A stretch of 61,216 nucleotides of DNA from a virus: positions 1 through 61,216 of the IMG/VR virus record IMGVR_UViG_3300022221_000265. One strand, written 5' to 3'. Of this stretch, positions 15,866 through 22,618 are shown piece after piece. Each line of letters opens with the position of its first letter. The first letter of the stretch is position 1. The notes beneath the pieces are model-generated. The model saw only the letters and a program-made list of their open reading frames with translations. It was not told where the DNA came from and did not search any database. Made by a program: the position numbers and the translations under genes.

Positions 15866-16144
15866 TTATGCCGTTATTTCTTCTTCGGCCTGTTCTGCCT
15901 TTTCGGCCTGTTGTTTCTGATAAGGCATCCAGCAGCACTGGCCCACAGGGCACTCATCCGCATCACCATGGAACAGTAAGATAGAAGTCTGTCCGTACTG
16001 GTTACCGTTTTGATCCGACACAGACAAATTTACACATTCATCGCTATGCACATAACAAACTAAAGCTGGGTGCATTTGATCGCAGCCCTCTGCCTTAAAC
16101 CAAACAACTCGACCAATGGTCGGCTTTATAACTACATCACTCAT
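15866..16144 (-). CDS. Conserved small phage protein (IKPTIGRVVWF type)
   Basis: 92 residues from ATG 16144, with AGAGGA eight bases upstream. MSDVVIKPTIGRVVWF, ALVCYVHSDECVNLSV, DQNGNQYGQTSI and CCWMPYQKQQAEK match a small protein seen in many tailed-phage genomes, function unknown. The frame is open back to 16300 and would add a Cys-rich N-terminal segment (MMEQCPYDEPTTCSN). That could be a real fusion with a zinc-binding piece, but the ribosome binding site favours 16144. Confidence 0.7.
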   Translation of the reverse strand: MSDVVIKPTIGRVVWFKAEGCDQMHPALVCYVHSDECVNLSVSDQNGNQYGQTSILLFHGDADECPVGQCCWMPYQKQQAEKAEQAEEEITA

Positions 16145-16312
16145 TGACTGTTTCCTCTTTGTATAATCACGGCGAAAAATTAAAGCGTCACTCTGGCCGT
16201 GTTCAGGGTGTTGCTTTGGGTAAAAAAACCGACAGCCAGAACAGTCCGCATGGATGTTGCTGCAGGTCGTTGGCTCGTCGTAAGGGCATTGCTCCATCAT
16301 GTCAGTCTCCCA

Positions 16313-16507
16313 TCAATCAGAATCCCTTTTGTCAATCTCCCGCTTTACCTTCGGCCAGCAATTAGGGCAATAATGAAAAGAATCCTCGCTTGGATCTTGT
16401 TCCCATTTACTGAAACGAATCGAAACTTCTGGCGTATCGCACTCATCAATATCCATACTGTTAAAACAGTCAAGGCCATCGCATTCGATTGAAATTTTGA
16501 TAGTCAC
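16313..16507 (-). CDS. Small zinc-ribbon-like protein
   Basis: 64 residues, acidic, with cysteines in IECDGLDCF and YCPNCWPKVK. This looks like a minimal zinc ribbon. ATG at 16507 overlaps the upstream stop. Function unknown. Confidence 0.6.
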   Translation of the reverse strand: MTIKISIECDGLDCFNSMDIDECDTPEVSIRFSKWEQDPSEDSFHYCPNCWPKVKREIDKRDSD

Positions 16508-16860
16508 TTTGTAGTCTCCTTACCGGCATTATCGTCAAACCTAAAAACGGGCACCTTTGTGCCGTCGCCCTTAATTACTTCGGCTGTATGAATCTGAAAG
16601 AAACCGCCGAGAGTCCAGTCGCAACCTCTGCCCACTACTTCCCTGCCAATACAGGAAAAAAATACTTTCTGATTTCCTTTTTCGATCTCAGCCTCAGCAA
16701 AGTCCTCCATAGTCTGAACTTCTCCACAATGAGCACATACAAAACGCCACTTATTAAAGTCCTCGCCAAAAAGTTCTTTTCCTTTGTCCCACCACTCGGC
16801 ATGAGACATTGTTAAAATTTCAGGATTTACAGGCTTAATTCCTACTTTATGTTTATTCAC
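16504..16860 (-). CDS. VVA0879-like phage protein
   Basis: About 118 residues starting at GTG 16860 with AAGGGG six bases before; the open frame begins at 16890. The sequence MSHAEWWDKGKELFGEDFNKWRF then CAHCGEVQ and GCDW resembles the VVA0879-type family of small zinc-containing phage proteins. Role unknown. Part of the Cys-rich gene cluster in the early operon. Confidence 0.65.
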   Translation of the reverse strand: MNKHKVGIKPVNPEILTMSHAEWWDKGKELFGEDFNKWRFVCAHCGEVQTMEDFAEAEIEKGNQKVFFSCIGREVVGRGCDWTLGGFFQIHTAEVIKGDGTKVPVFRFDDNAGKETTK

Positions 16861-16935
16861 TTTATTCCCCTTAAGAGTTAATCCATCCACCGCTCTCGGC
16901 GTCCTGCCTTCGCGGCATTAGTGCATCCCTGCACG

Positions 16936-17550
16936 TCACCCCACCCCCTGCATCGTTTCCAGCACCGACTCAAGATCCGGCCCGGCATAGATCGCGGCGT
17001 TGTTTATGTTGGTAATGCCCAGCACGGTCATGACCACCAGCAGGGGCTGCTCGGCGTTGCTGGTTTTCATAATCTGTTTGGCCAGGGTATGGCGGAACCA
17101 GTGCGGCGAACCGCCTCGGCGCAGGCCTGCCAGCTTCACCCACTCGGCCAGGCGCTGCTCAAAACTGCGAACCGATAAACCATCGCCGCGACGGCTGAGG
17201 ATCAAAGGCTCGTCTGCTACCTCGGCAAAGCCCATCTGGCGACGAATAGACAACAACGATCGCAAGGCCCGGCTGGATTGTTTGTTAAGAAAAACGTGAT
17301 AAGTGCGGCCGCCCTTATTAATGGCACCGCGCACAGTAAACTTGTTCTCCCTTAAGGCCTGGCGGGCATCGTCGCAGGTCATGCCGGCCAGCACGCTCAC
17401 CCGCACACCCGTGGCCAGGTCGAACTGCATCCAGGCCAGATCACGCTTGGCCAGCACGTCGTCCACCCGGCGCACGGTCTTGAGCAGGTCGCGCCGCTCA
17501 TGGGCTAAAAAATAGCGATCAAAAACTTGTCTGGGTTTTTTATATGTCAT
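16936..17550 (-). CDS. Catalytic-domain-only tyrosine recombinase, atypical active site
   Basis: 204 residues. The catalytic core is recognisable: Arg in LATGVRVSVL, a beta-hairpin lysine in NKGGRTYH, the SPHWFRHTLA box with His and Arg, and Tyr in AAIYAG. The usual LGH is LGI (VLGITNINNA), so the second histidine is lost, and no core-binding N-terminal domain exists. It may be a regulator derived from an integrase, a recombinase with a small site, or inactive. This is the third recombinase in the element. It stands far from both ends, in the middle of the early operon. Confidence 0.8.
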   Translation of the reverse strand: MTYKKPRQVFDRYFLAHERRDLLKTVRRVDDVLAKRDLAWMQFDLATGVRVSVLAGMTCDDARQALRENKFTVRGAINKGGRTYHVFLNKQSSRALRSLLSIRRQMGFAEVADEPLILSRRGDGLSVRSFEQRLAEWVKLAGLRRGGSPHWFRHTLAKQIMKTSNAEQPLLVVMTVLGITNINNAAIYAGPDLESVLETMQGVG

Positions 17551-17573
17551 GGCTTAAGTCGCCTCTTAAAAAA

Positions 17574-17912
17574 TTAAAGTAATGATTGGATAACGCGAGT
17601 CACATTGACCGACTCAATAAAACAACGCACTGGCCGATCTCCGTTCCAGTGAATGGCCATCAGCCTGATCATCTGATCAGAGTGCATACTAAAATCAGCA
17701 AAGCCATTACCCGGCAGGGTGCGCTCTATCTTTTGCAGGCCAAAGAAACCGATTAACGTGTACTGATAGGCCTCGTCCTGTCGATCAATCTCCAGTCGAA
17801 AAGGTACATGGTCCAGCAAAAACACCTCGCCCGGCTCAATCCAGCGACGTGACCGGTGGCCCTGGGTGTTCTCGTTTTTCTCCTGCGGCATTAACTCAAT
17901 GATCTCCGCCAT
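17574..17912 (-). CDS. Early phage protein of unknown function
   Basis: 112 residues from ATG 17912 with GGAGGG six bases upstream; the frame is open to 18035 but that part lies inside the neighbour. The sequence (WIEPGEVFLLDHVPFRLEID ... YQYTLIGFFGLQKIER) looks like a small beta-barrel. Unknown function; it sits between the small recombinase and a group of tiny genes. Confidence 0.65.
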   Translation of the reverse strand: MAEIIELMPQEKNENTQGHRSRRWIEPGEVFLLDHVPFRLEIDRQDEAYQYTLIGFFGLQKIERTLPGNGFADFSMHSDQMIRLMAIHWNGDRPVRCFIESVNVTRVIQSLL

Positions 17913-18084
17913 GGTCTGCCCTCCTTTTTTGTCTTTCCCTTGCGATGATCTGCAGGCACTTGTTGACAGGCTCATTTTGTAAAGCGTGATCAAACGATCC
18001 AACAGCCTCGCGCATCTTCGGACCCGCCAGTTCATAAGCGACCCTTAGATCCAGATCGTCCTGATTGTTTGCCTTGTCGCTCAT
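17896..18084 (-). CDS. Tiny helical protein
   Basis: 62 residues, MSDKANNQDDLDLRVAYELA onward, ending in a basic segment ARERQKRRADHGGDH. It overlaps the next gene by 17 bases. The ATG at 18084 falls inside the upstream gene's end, as elsewhere in this operon. No family recognised. Confidence 0.5.
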   Translation of the reverse strand: MSDKANNQDDLDLRVAYELAGPKMREAVGSFDHALQNEPVNKCLQIIARERQKRRADHGGDH

Positions 18085-18217
18085 GTAACGCCCTCAGCAA
18101 TTCATCACCAAAAAAAGCCATGACCAGCGAACCCTTAAGCACAAACTGATCGCCCGGCTGCAGGTTGTCGTCGACCTGGGTCAGGCCGATCCGTTTTAAA
18201 GCAGCGGGTGCTTCCAT
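18032..18217 (-). CDS. Small protein with VMAFFGDEL motif, paralogue of 49523-49717
   Basis: 61 residues from ATG 18217 (MEAPAALKRIGLTQVDDNLQ). It contains DDNLQPGDQFVLKGSLVMAF followed by FGDELLRAL. The small gene at 49523-49717 has SDNLKPGERVNVSAKMVMAF followed by FGDELMREL. The two are clearly related, so one copy is inside the early operon and one beyond the prophage's right core. Function unknown; likely a small regulator or inhibitor with a beta-hairpin and a helix. Confidence 0.65.
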   Translation of the reverse strand: MEAPAALKRIGLTQVDDNLQPGDQFVLKGSLVMAFFGDELLRALHERQGKQSGRSGSKGRL

Positions 18218-18384
18218 ACCTTTTCCCACCAGTAAAGCCAGGCACCGATCACGGCCACCACCGACATCACAATCAAAAAAGAAACCAGCCCCGAGAACAG
18301 CGAGGCCGCGCACACAAAGAACAGGCCGGCCATTAAAAGACCTAACAAAAAATCCTTAAGCATATCGACAAATAATTTTTTCAT
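18196..18384 (-). CDS. Small integral membrane protein
   Basis: 62 residues, nearly all hydrophobic: two predicted membrane helices (FLLGLLMAGLFFVCAASLF and SFLIVMSVVAVIGAWLYWW). Cytoplasmic N-terminus MKKLF. Typical of phage superinfection-exclusion or holin-like proteins, but it is far from the lysis cassette. Overlaps the CII-like gene's stop by four bases. Confidence 0.65.
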   Translation of the reverse strand: MKKLFVDMLKDFLLGLLMAGLFFVCAASLFSGLVSFLIVMSVVAVIGAWLYWWEKVWKHPLL

Positions 18385-18875
18385 CGTTTGCTTTCCTTGC
18401 CCTGTTGGTGCATGTTTTTCAGTCGGTCGAGCAGCTCCAGCTTGGTGCGGATCCCTTCATTAATTGACGCCTCAAGCTTGATCATTTCCTTGTCGTTAAT
18501 GTCGCCGTCCTCAAGTGACTCGCGCATCACCTTGGCCGTGTGACCATCGGCCTCTGCATTCTTGGCCCAGATATCCAGCAGGTGCTGGTCAGACACAAAT
18601 TTAAGATCGGGGTAACGAATGAACACACCGCCCAGGGTCAGGCAATAGGCATCAGCTATCTGATAATCATCAGCAACGAGTTGAACAGTGACCGACTCCT
18701 CCAGGCCGAGCTGGGCGTCGTTTTCGGGGTTGGCTTTGTTGGATAGATAACCGGGGGACTTCATGTTAGCGCGGGCCGCCATGGCCACCGCACCCTCCAT
18801 CCCACTGAATTTATAATTATGGATCGTGTTATAAATCGCCGTCTTTAGATGGCTTGCCTTTAAGTGGCTAAACAT
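18381..18875 (-). CDS. CII-like phage regulatory protein
   Basis: 164 residues from ATG 18875 (the frame opens at 18899). MFSHLKASHLKTAIYNTIHN, then AARANMKSPGYLSNKANPEND, correspond to the HTH region of the phage regulatory CII/YmfL family; a long helical C-terminus follows. It is the first gene of the early operon, directly next to the repressor region, as expected for a lysis-lysogeny activator. Its binding site is probably among the repeats at 18935-18967. Activator versus replication-licensing role is not resolved. Confidence 0.75.
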   Translation of the reverse strand: MFSHLKASHLKTAIYNTIHNYKFSGMEGAVAMAARANMKSPGYLSNKANPENDAQLGLEESVTVQLVADDYQIADAYCLTLGGVFIRYPDLKFVSDQHLLDIWAKNAEADGHTAKVMRESLEDGDINDKEMIKLEASINEGIRTKLELLDRLKNMHQQGKESKR

Positions 18876-18934
18876 TGTGAGCTCACCTCCTCCATTCACT
18901 TTTAACGTGGTCGGTGACTGGCTACACTCACTCT

Positions 18935-18967
18935 GGTGTTACAATAAACACCGAGGTGATAAGGTGA
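18935..18967. promoter_or_regulatory. Candidate operator cluster of the early operon
   Basis: GGTGTT and AACACC form a 6-bp inverted repeat with a 6-base centre (18935-18952), followed by two direct AGGTGA copies at 18954 and 18962, eight bases apart. This lies 60-90 bases upstream of the CII-like start codon. The pattern suits an early promoter controlled by a repressor and by a CII-type activator. Which protein binds is not visible. Confidence 0.45.
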
Positions 18968-18987
18968 CTCAAACCAGCAACCTCAAA

Positions 18988-19027
18988 GAACCAGCCGGGG
19001 GCGCAATCCCTGGCTGGTTCGTTTTTT
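18988..19027 (+). terminator. Terminator between the CII-like and RHH genes
   Basis: GAACCAGCC (18988) and GGCTGGTTC (19012-19020) form a 9-bp stem followed on the plus strand by GTTTTTT. It ends any short plus-strand transcript starting near 18925 and also lies just after the stop of the minus-strand RHH gene. It may therefore serve both directions. Confidence 0.6.
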
Positions 19028-19193
19028 ATTTCTGTTCCTGCTCCTGTTTTTCACTAAAACTTGTTTCCAGTCGCACAATCACCTCGCTATTACGGCTCCG
19101 GCTATTTTTTTTGGCCGAGGCATCAATCTGTTTTAAAAGTCCCTTTGGAAAGCGAATGGACTGGCTTTTATCTTTTGCAGTAGCTCGTTTCAT
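19026..19193 (-). CDS. Ribbon-helix-helix (Arc/CopG-like) regulator, early side
   Basis: 55 residues from ATG 19193. The strand KDKSQSIRFP, the helix LLKQIDASAKKN and the motif SRSRNSEVIVRLETSF form the short RHH fold of Arc-type repressors. The upstream open frame reads through the promoter region and is not used. It faces away from a second RHH gene on the other strand with a palindrome between them, so the two probably form the phage's genetic switch. Confidence 0.75.
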   Translation of the reverse strand: MKRATAKDKSQSIRFPKGLLKQIDASAKKNSRSRNSEVIVRLETSFSEKQEQEQK

Positions 19194-19253
19194 AATTAAA
19201 TCATTCTCTATATATATAAGAGTCGGCTTATTTAGTAGCCCTAACATGCCCCT

Positions 19254-19268
19254 ATTATGGCCCATAAT
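19254..19268. promoter_or_regulatory. Palindromic operator between the two RHH genes
   Basis: ATTATGG C CCATAAT is a perfect 7-bp inverted repeat around one base, extended by partial GC symmetry. It lies 61 bases from one start codon and 42 from the other, in an AT-rich divergent promoter region. Arc-type dimers bind such short palindromes, so it is the likely operator for one or both RHH proteins. Confidence 0.65.
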
Positions 19269-19309
19269 GGGCTATTGCTGTCAAGAGGTAAAACAAGGAA
19301 AATTTCATC

Positions 19310-19687
19310 ATGCCCGATGACCCCCTATATTTCCGTTTAAGAATCCCCCCAAACTTAAAGGATGAATTAAATGAAATAGCAGGGAGTAATGATCGAAGTC
19401 TTAACGCAGAGATATTGCAGCGTCTGCGCAACAGCCTGGCCCCTGGTGTTAATGAATCCGCCGAGCAATACCGGGCCAGCAAAAACTCCACCACATTAAA
19501 GGACGCCGTGGTCCTGGGCGAAGCCCTGATCAAAGAAACCGGCAAACCCATGAACCCCGAAAAAAAGGCCGACTTTATCGATACGCTTTACGATCTGCTG
19601 GTCATGTATGGCGACGAGGAAAGGGTCAAAGAAAAGATCAACAACGTGATCGACATGGAAAGTTATTTAAAAAATGAAACCGGCTAA
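19310..19687 (+). CDS. Arc family DNA-binding protein, candidate lysogeny repressor
   Basis: 125 residues. MPDDPLYFRLRIPPNLKDEL and SNDRSLNAEILQRLRNSL give the Arc signature (beta strand with FRLRIP, helix, RSLNAEI turn, helix). A longer C-terminal half with LGEALIKETG and a helical DTLYDLLVMYGDEERVKE follows, presumably for oligomerisation. It is the first gene on the plus strand and starts a rightward unit with the lipoprotein gene, which begins 14 bases before its stop. It is likely the maintenance repressor, expressed in the lysogen; inferred from position. Confidence 0.8.
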   Translation: MPDDPLYFRLRIPPNLKDELNEIAGSNDRSLNAEILQRLRNSLAPGVNESAEQYRASKNSTTLKDAVVLGEALIKETGKPMNPEKKADFIDTLYDLLVMYGDEERVKEKINNVIDMESYLKNETG

Positions 19688-20282
19688 CTTATTATTTTTA
19701 TCCGTCATGCTGTCAGGTTGTGGATCCCTGGTCACCTACCAGCCCCCCGCTGCGCCAGACGTCACCCACCCCACCAGCCTGATCATCAACAAAAGCAAAA
19801 ACCAGCTATGGCACCAGCTGCTGCAAAAACTGACCAGTGATTTTTTTGTGGTCAACAACATCGAAAAGGCCTCGGGGTTTATTAACCTCAGTTTCAGCGC
19901 CGAGCCGACCGAGTACCTCGACTGTGGTCAGCTCAATATCTCCGACCCCATCGACCACACCCAGATCACCCCGTTCCCAGGGGCAACCCCTCACCTGGTC
20001 TATAACGAGAGCGTCGACATCCTGGCCCCGCGTCGAATAGACAGAAAGATAGCCCTAAGCGGCCGGGTAAATCTGCTACTCACCCAGCTGCGCAACAAAC
20101 AAACCCGCCTGGCCATCAATATAAAATACATCGTCAGCAAGTCCGGCACCATTAACCGCTATGCCTTTAATGACACCATCACCTTTAACAGCAACCAGCA
20201 AAAGCAATTCCCCGGCGCCCCCACGGTCTGCCAGTCAAATGGCAAGCTGGAGCAGCGACTGCTCGACCTAACTCGACTCTGA
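19674..20282 (+). CDS. Phage-encoded lipoprotein
   Basis: 202 residues. A short signal peptide ends with the lipobox LSGC, so Cys16 would be lipidated. The mature part has two further cysteines (YLDCGQL, TVCQSN) and is beta-rich (LSGRVNLLLTQLR, LAINIKYIVSKSG). It is cotranscribed with the Arc-like repressor and overlaps it, so it is probably expressed in the lysogen. Receptor masking or superinfection exclusion is a reasonable guess. Its end overlaps the convergent receiver gene by 15 bases. Confidence 0.75.
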   Translation: MKPANLLFLSVMLSGCGSLVTYQPPAAPDVTHPTSLIINKSKNQLWHQLLQKLTSDFFVVNNIEKASGFINLSFSAEPTEYLDCGQLNISDPIDHTQITPFPGATPHLVYNESVDILAPRRIDRKIALSGRVNLLLTQLRNKQTRLAINIKYIVSKSGTINRYAFNDTITFNSNQQKQFPGAPTVCQSNGKLEQRLLDLTRL

Positions 20283-20633
20283 CGCAAACCGATAAAGCAC
20301 CTCCGCCAGCTTTTCAAAGGTGGTTCGCTTGCGTTGATACTGGCCATACTTTTGCAATATCGCGATATTGGCATCATCCTCCAGGCCCGTAATAAACAGG
20401 ATCGGCAACTCGGGCCGCATTTCACGCAAGGCCCTGGCCACGGCCACCCCGTCCAGCTCACTGGTGTGCAAAAACACATCCAGCACCGCGCAATCATAAA
20501 GATCAGGCATGCCCCGAAAGCTGCGAATAGCATCCTCCGCCAGGGTAAAGCTGCCGACGCTAATATCATGAACATTTAAAATGGACCGATAAAAATCAAC
20601 ATATCCCGCATCATCGTCCAGCACTAAAACCAT
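20268..20633 (-). CDS. Stand-alone response-regulator receiver domain
   Basis: 121 residues, a single CheY-like receiver. LVLDDDAGYVDFYRSIL gives the acidic pair, CAVLDVFLHT the phospho-acceptor aspartate, and LPILFITGLE the switch Thr. The conserved lysine of the usual KP motif seems replaced by a QRKR segment. No output domain and no histidine kinase gene are near. ATG at 20633. It is convergent to the lipoprotein gene and lies under a palindrome at 20667-20684. It may tap a host phosphorelay. Confidence 0.8.
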   Translation of the reverse strand: MVLVLDDDAGYVDFYRSILNVHDISVGSFTLAEDAIRSFRGMPDLYDCAVLDVFLHTSELDGVAVARALREMRPELPILFITGLEDDANIAILQKYGQYQRKRTTFEKLAEVLYRFASESS

Positions 20634-20666
20634 AAATTTATAACCGTATTAATGTGGCTTTGTCCT

Positions 20667-20684
20667 TGTAGGACATTCCCTACA
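20667..20684. promoter_or_regulatory. TGTAGG-N6-CCTACA palindrome
   Basis: A perfect 6-bp inverted repeat with six-base spacer, the geometry of NarL/GacA-type response-regulator sites. It lies 34 bases upstream of the receiver-domain start on the minus strand and ~210 bases upstream of the plus-strand small membrane gene. It could control either or both. The 20634-20891 gap holds no other gene. Confidence 0.5.
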
Positions 20685-20891
20685 GAACCAATATCGGCAA
20701 GCCCCCTATATTTTACAGGTTAAAAAGCTAAGTTATTGCAAACATTAACGTTTTTAACTTTGTGTGGCATAAGATTAATTTGTGCAAAATCAGACAAAGC
20801 TGACTGTCAAATATGGGGGGTTTTGCCTTGTTTTGTGGGTTTAAATAACCTTTTATTAAAAATGCACAATAAAAAAAAGGGAGGGCTTTCA

Positions 20892-21128
20892 ATGAATGAT
20901 CGTCAGGTGCATCTGCTTCAAAAAATAAAAACACAAATGGGGGAACAATCACAAAGGAGAGACTACTGGCTCCCGGCGCTGGTGGCGCTGATCCTGTCAG
21001 TGCTCATCACAGTTCAAATTGTAAAAATAAAAATCAGAAACCACGGCGGGCACTGTGTGGTCCAGCAAAGTCAACTCACTGGCATGCCAGTGCAGATCCG
21101 CTATGCTTCCCCGGAGAAAACAAGGTAA
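20892..21128 (+). CDS. Small single-pass membrane protein
   Basis: 78 residues from ATG 20892 with GGGAGG eight bases upstream. A helical N-terminus (RQVHLLQKIKTQMGEQS), one membrane segment (LPALVALILSVLITVQIV) and a short basic end. It lies 10 bases before the PagL-like gene, so they form one cargo operon. No family recognised. Confidence 0.7.
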   Translation: MNDRQVHLLQKIKTQMGEQSQRRDYWLPALVALILSVLITVQIVKIKIRNHGGHCVVQQSQLTGMPVQIRYASPEKTR

Positions 21129-21138
21129 AGGGGAGACT

Positions 21139-21636
21139 GTGAGACATAGAACATTAATTGCTTATTTGCTGTTGATTTTTTCGTCACCCGCCACGGCGAT
21201 CGAGCTTCACCTGGAACATGGCCCCTCGACCAGCTTCATGGCCCGTCCAGAGCACTATCAAACAAGCACCTATACAGGCTGGACAGTCAGGTATGGCGGT
21301 GGTTTCTTTGCCGAGCTTCATCAGGGCGGGTGGGTTGGCGAGGCCTTTGGCAGGTTGTCGGCCCTGTCGGTGGGGCTTCGCTCCCGTGGCCGGTTTTTTG
21401 CCGAAACTACACTGGGGGCGGTCAGCATGCACAATTACGATCCGGAGCAGTTAGACGGCAATCGTCAGGTCATGTTCATGCTTGGGGTGGGGGCTCGAGT
21501 CGAGGACCTCTTTGTTACCCTCCGCCTGCGCCATATATCCAATGCATCGAGCGTGACCGGCTCATCCGACCAAAGGCAGGACGAAAGAAACAACGCCGCC
21601 GACTTTGTCGTGCTCTCGGTTGGTGTCGACTTCTAG
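21139..21636 (+). CDS. PagL-like outer-membrane lipid A 3-O-deacylase
   Basis: 165 residues from GTG 21139, with AGGGGAG just before. A signal peptide (HRTLIAYLLLIFSSPATA) is followed by eight beta strands of an outer-membrane barrel ending in a terminal Phe (VLSVGVDF). The motif RHISNASS carries the His and Ser of the PagL/LpxR-like catalytic site, and a Glu follows in RQDERNNAADF. PagL removes the 3-position acyl chain of lipid A. Prophage carriage suggests lysogenic conversion of the cell surface. Activity is inferred; the barrel is short, as PagL is. The last bases overlap the convergent tail-fibre gene. Confidence 0.75.
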   Translation: MRHRTLIAYLLLIFSSPATAIELHLEHGPSTSFMARPEHYQTSTYTGWTVRYGGGFFAELHQGGWVGEAFGRLSALSVGLRSRGRFFAETTLGAVSMHNYDPEQLDGNRQVMFMLGVGARVEDLFVTLRLRHISNASSVTGSSDQRQDERNNAADFVVLSVGVDF

Positions 21637-22616
21637 CTCCTCAATATCTCCACAGAGGCTGAAAACAGCTGAAACTGAGTCAGCGGATCAGCCGTTGATG
21701 CCATTTGAACACCGAACAACAAAGTCTTGGCTCCAGCCCAGGACACGTTATAGGATCTATAGGCAATGCGATCAGCAAGCAAGCTTTGGAATTGCCCCTC
21801 ACTCAAGGTCGAAAAATCACCAAGCTGGGCGCGGGTCACGGCGTTGCTACCGCTGGCCCCTATGTTGATCACTGTCTCAAGGTTGAAGGGCGCCACCTCC
21901 AGCCCTCCCCCGCCAACTGTGACAAGGGTGTTACTGTCGACTAATTCATAAATGCCCAAGGCTACTCGAATATTTAAAGAGATAGTGCTTATGTTTTCGT
22001 TGTAATACGTCCCCGTCACTTTAAGCCGCAATATATCCCCGTCTTTTGTCTCACCCTCGGGAATGTTGTAACTAAACAGAGTGTTCATGGCTGCATTGTT
22101 AGAAAGCAAGGTCTTGCCAGAAAAACTATCCAGCACCTCCACCAGCGGTGTGGTGTTGACAACCAGCCCCCGCTCATCTTTGATCTCGGCATTGGTTGCC
22201 GACTGTGCACTATTGGAGATCGTCGTCGTGGTGTTTTCCAGCCGAAACTGACAAACAGGATAATGGTGGGGGAGATAATCCAGCGGCACGGGGCTGACCG
22301 CTTCCACTCCCTCCCTGATAACCAGGTCACCAGTGGTCATATCGATGGCGATCCGGTCAATCCGTGGGTTAGTCGTTGGCGCAGTAAAGGCGGCGGTTGT
22401 CTGCCTGCCCTTCACAGTATGCGCAAGACCGGAGAATATCTTTCCCCCTTCGATAACAACCTGCATATTCGGCGTGTCCGACTCGTGCGGACTAAAGTTA
22501 TTGGCCACCTCACTCATTGCACCAGTCGCCCGCTCCAGTCGGTCCTTATAATCACTGGCATTGGTGTGGGTGGTGTAGTCTGGATTCTCATCCTGTTTAA
22601 AGGTTTTAACTGTCAT
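21633..22616 (-). CDS. Tail appendage / putative fibre protein
   Basis: 327 residues, last gene of the late operon, directly after the tip protein J. Residues 1-110 resemble the part of phage appendages that attaches to J (VVIEGGKIFSGLAHTVKGR ... NPRIDRIAIDMTTGDL). The C-terminal part is beta-rich with repeated NIGASGSN-type turns and ends in a helical/beta cap. Receptor binding is the expected role. Since the adjoining gene modifies lipid A, LPS could be the receptor; that link is inference. Confidence 0.75.
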   Translation of the reverse strand: MTVKTFKQDENPDYTTHTNASDYKDRLERATGAMSEVANNFSPHESDTPNMQVVIEGGKIFSGLAHTVKGRQTTAAFTAPTTNPRIDRIAIDMTTGDLVIREGVEAVSPVPLDYLPHHYPVCQFRLENTTTTISNSAQSATNAEIKDERGLVVNTTPLVEVLDSFSGKTLLSNNAAMNTLFSYNIPEGETKDGDILRLKVTGTYYNENISTISLNIRVALGIYELVDSNTLVTVGGGGLEVAPFNLETVINIGASGSNAVTRAQLGDFSTLSEGQFQSLLADRIAYRSYNVSWAGAKTLLFGVQMASTADPLTQFQLFSASVEILRS

Positions 22617-22618
22617 AC

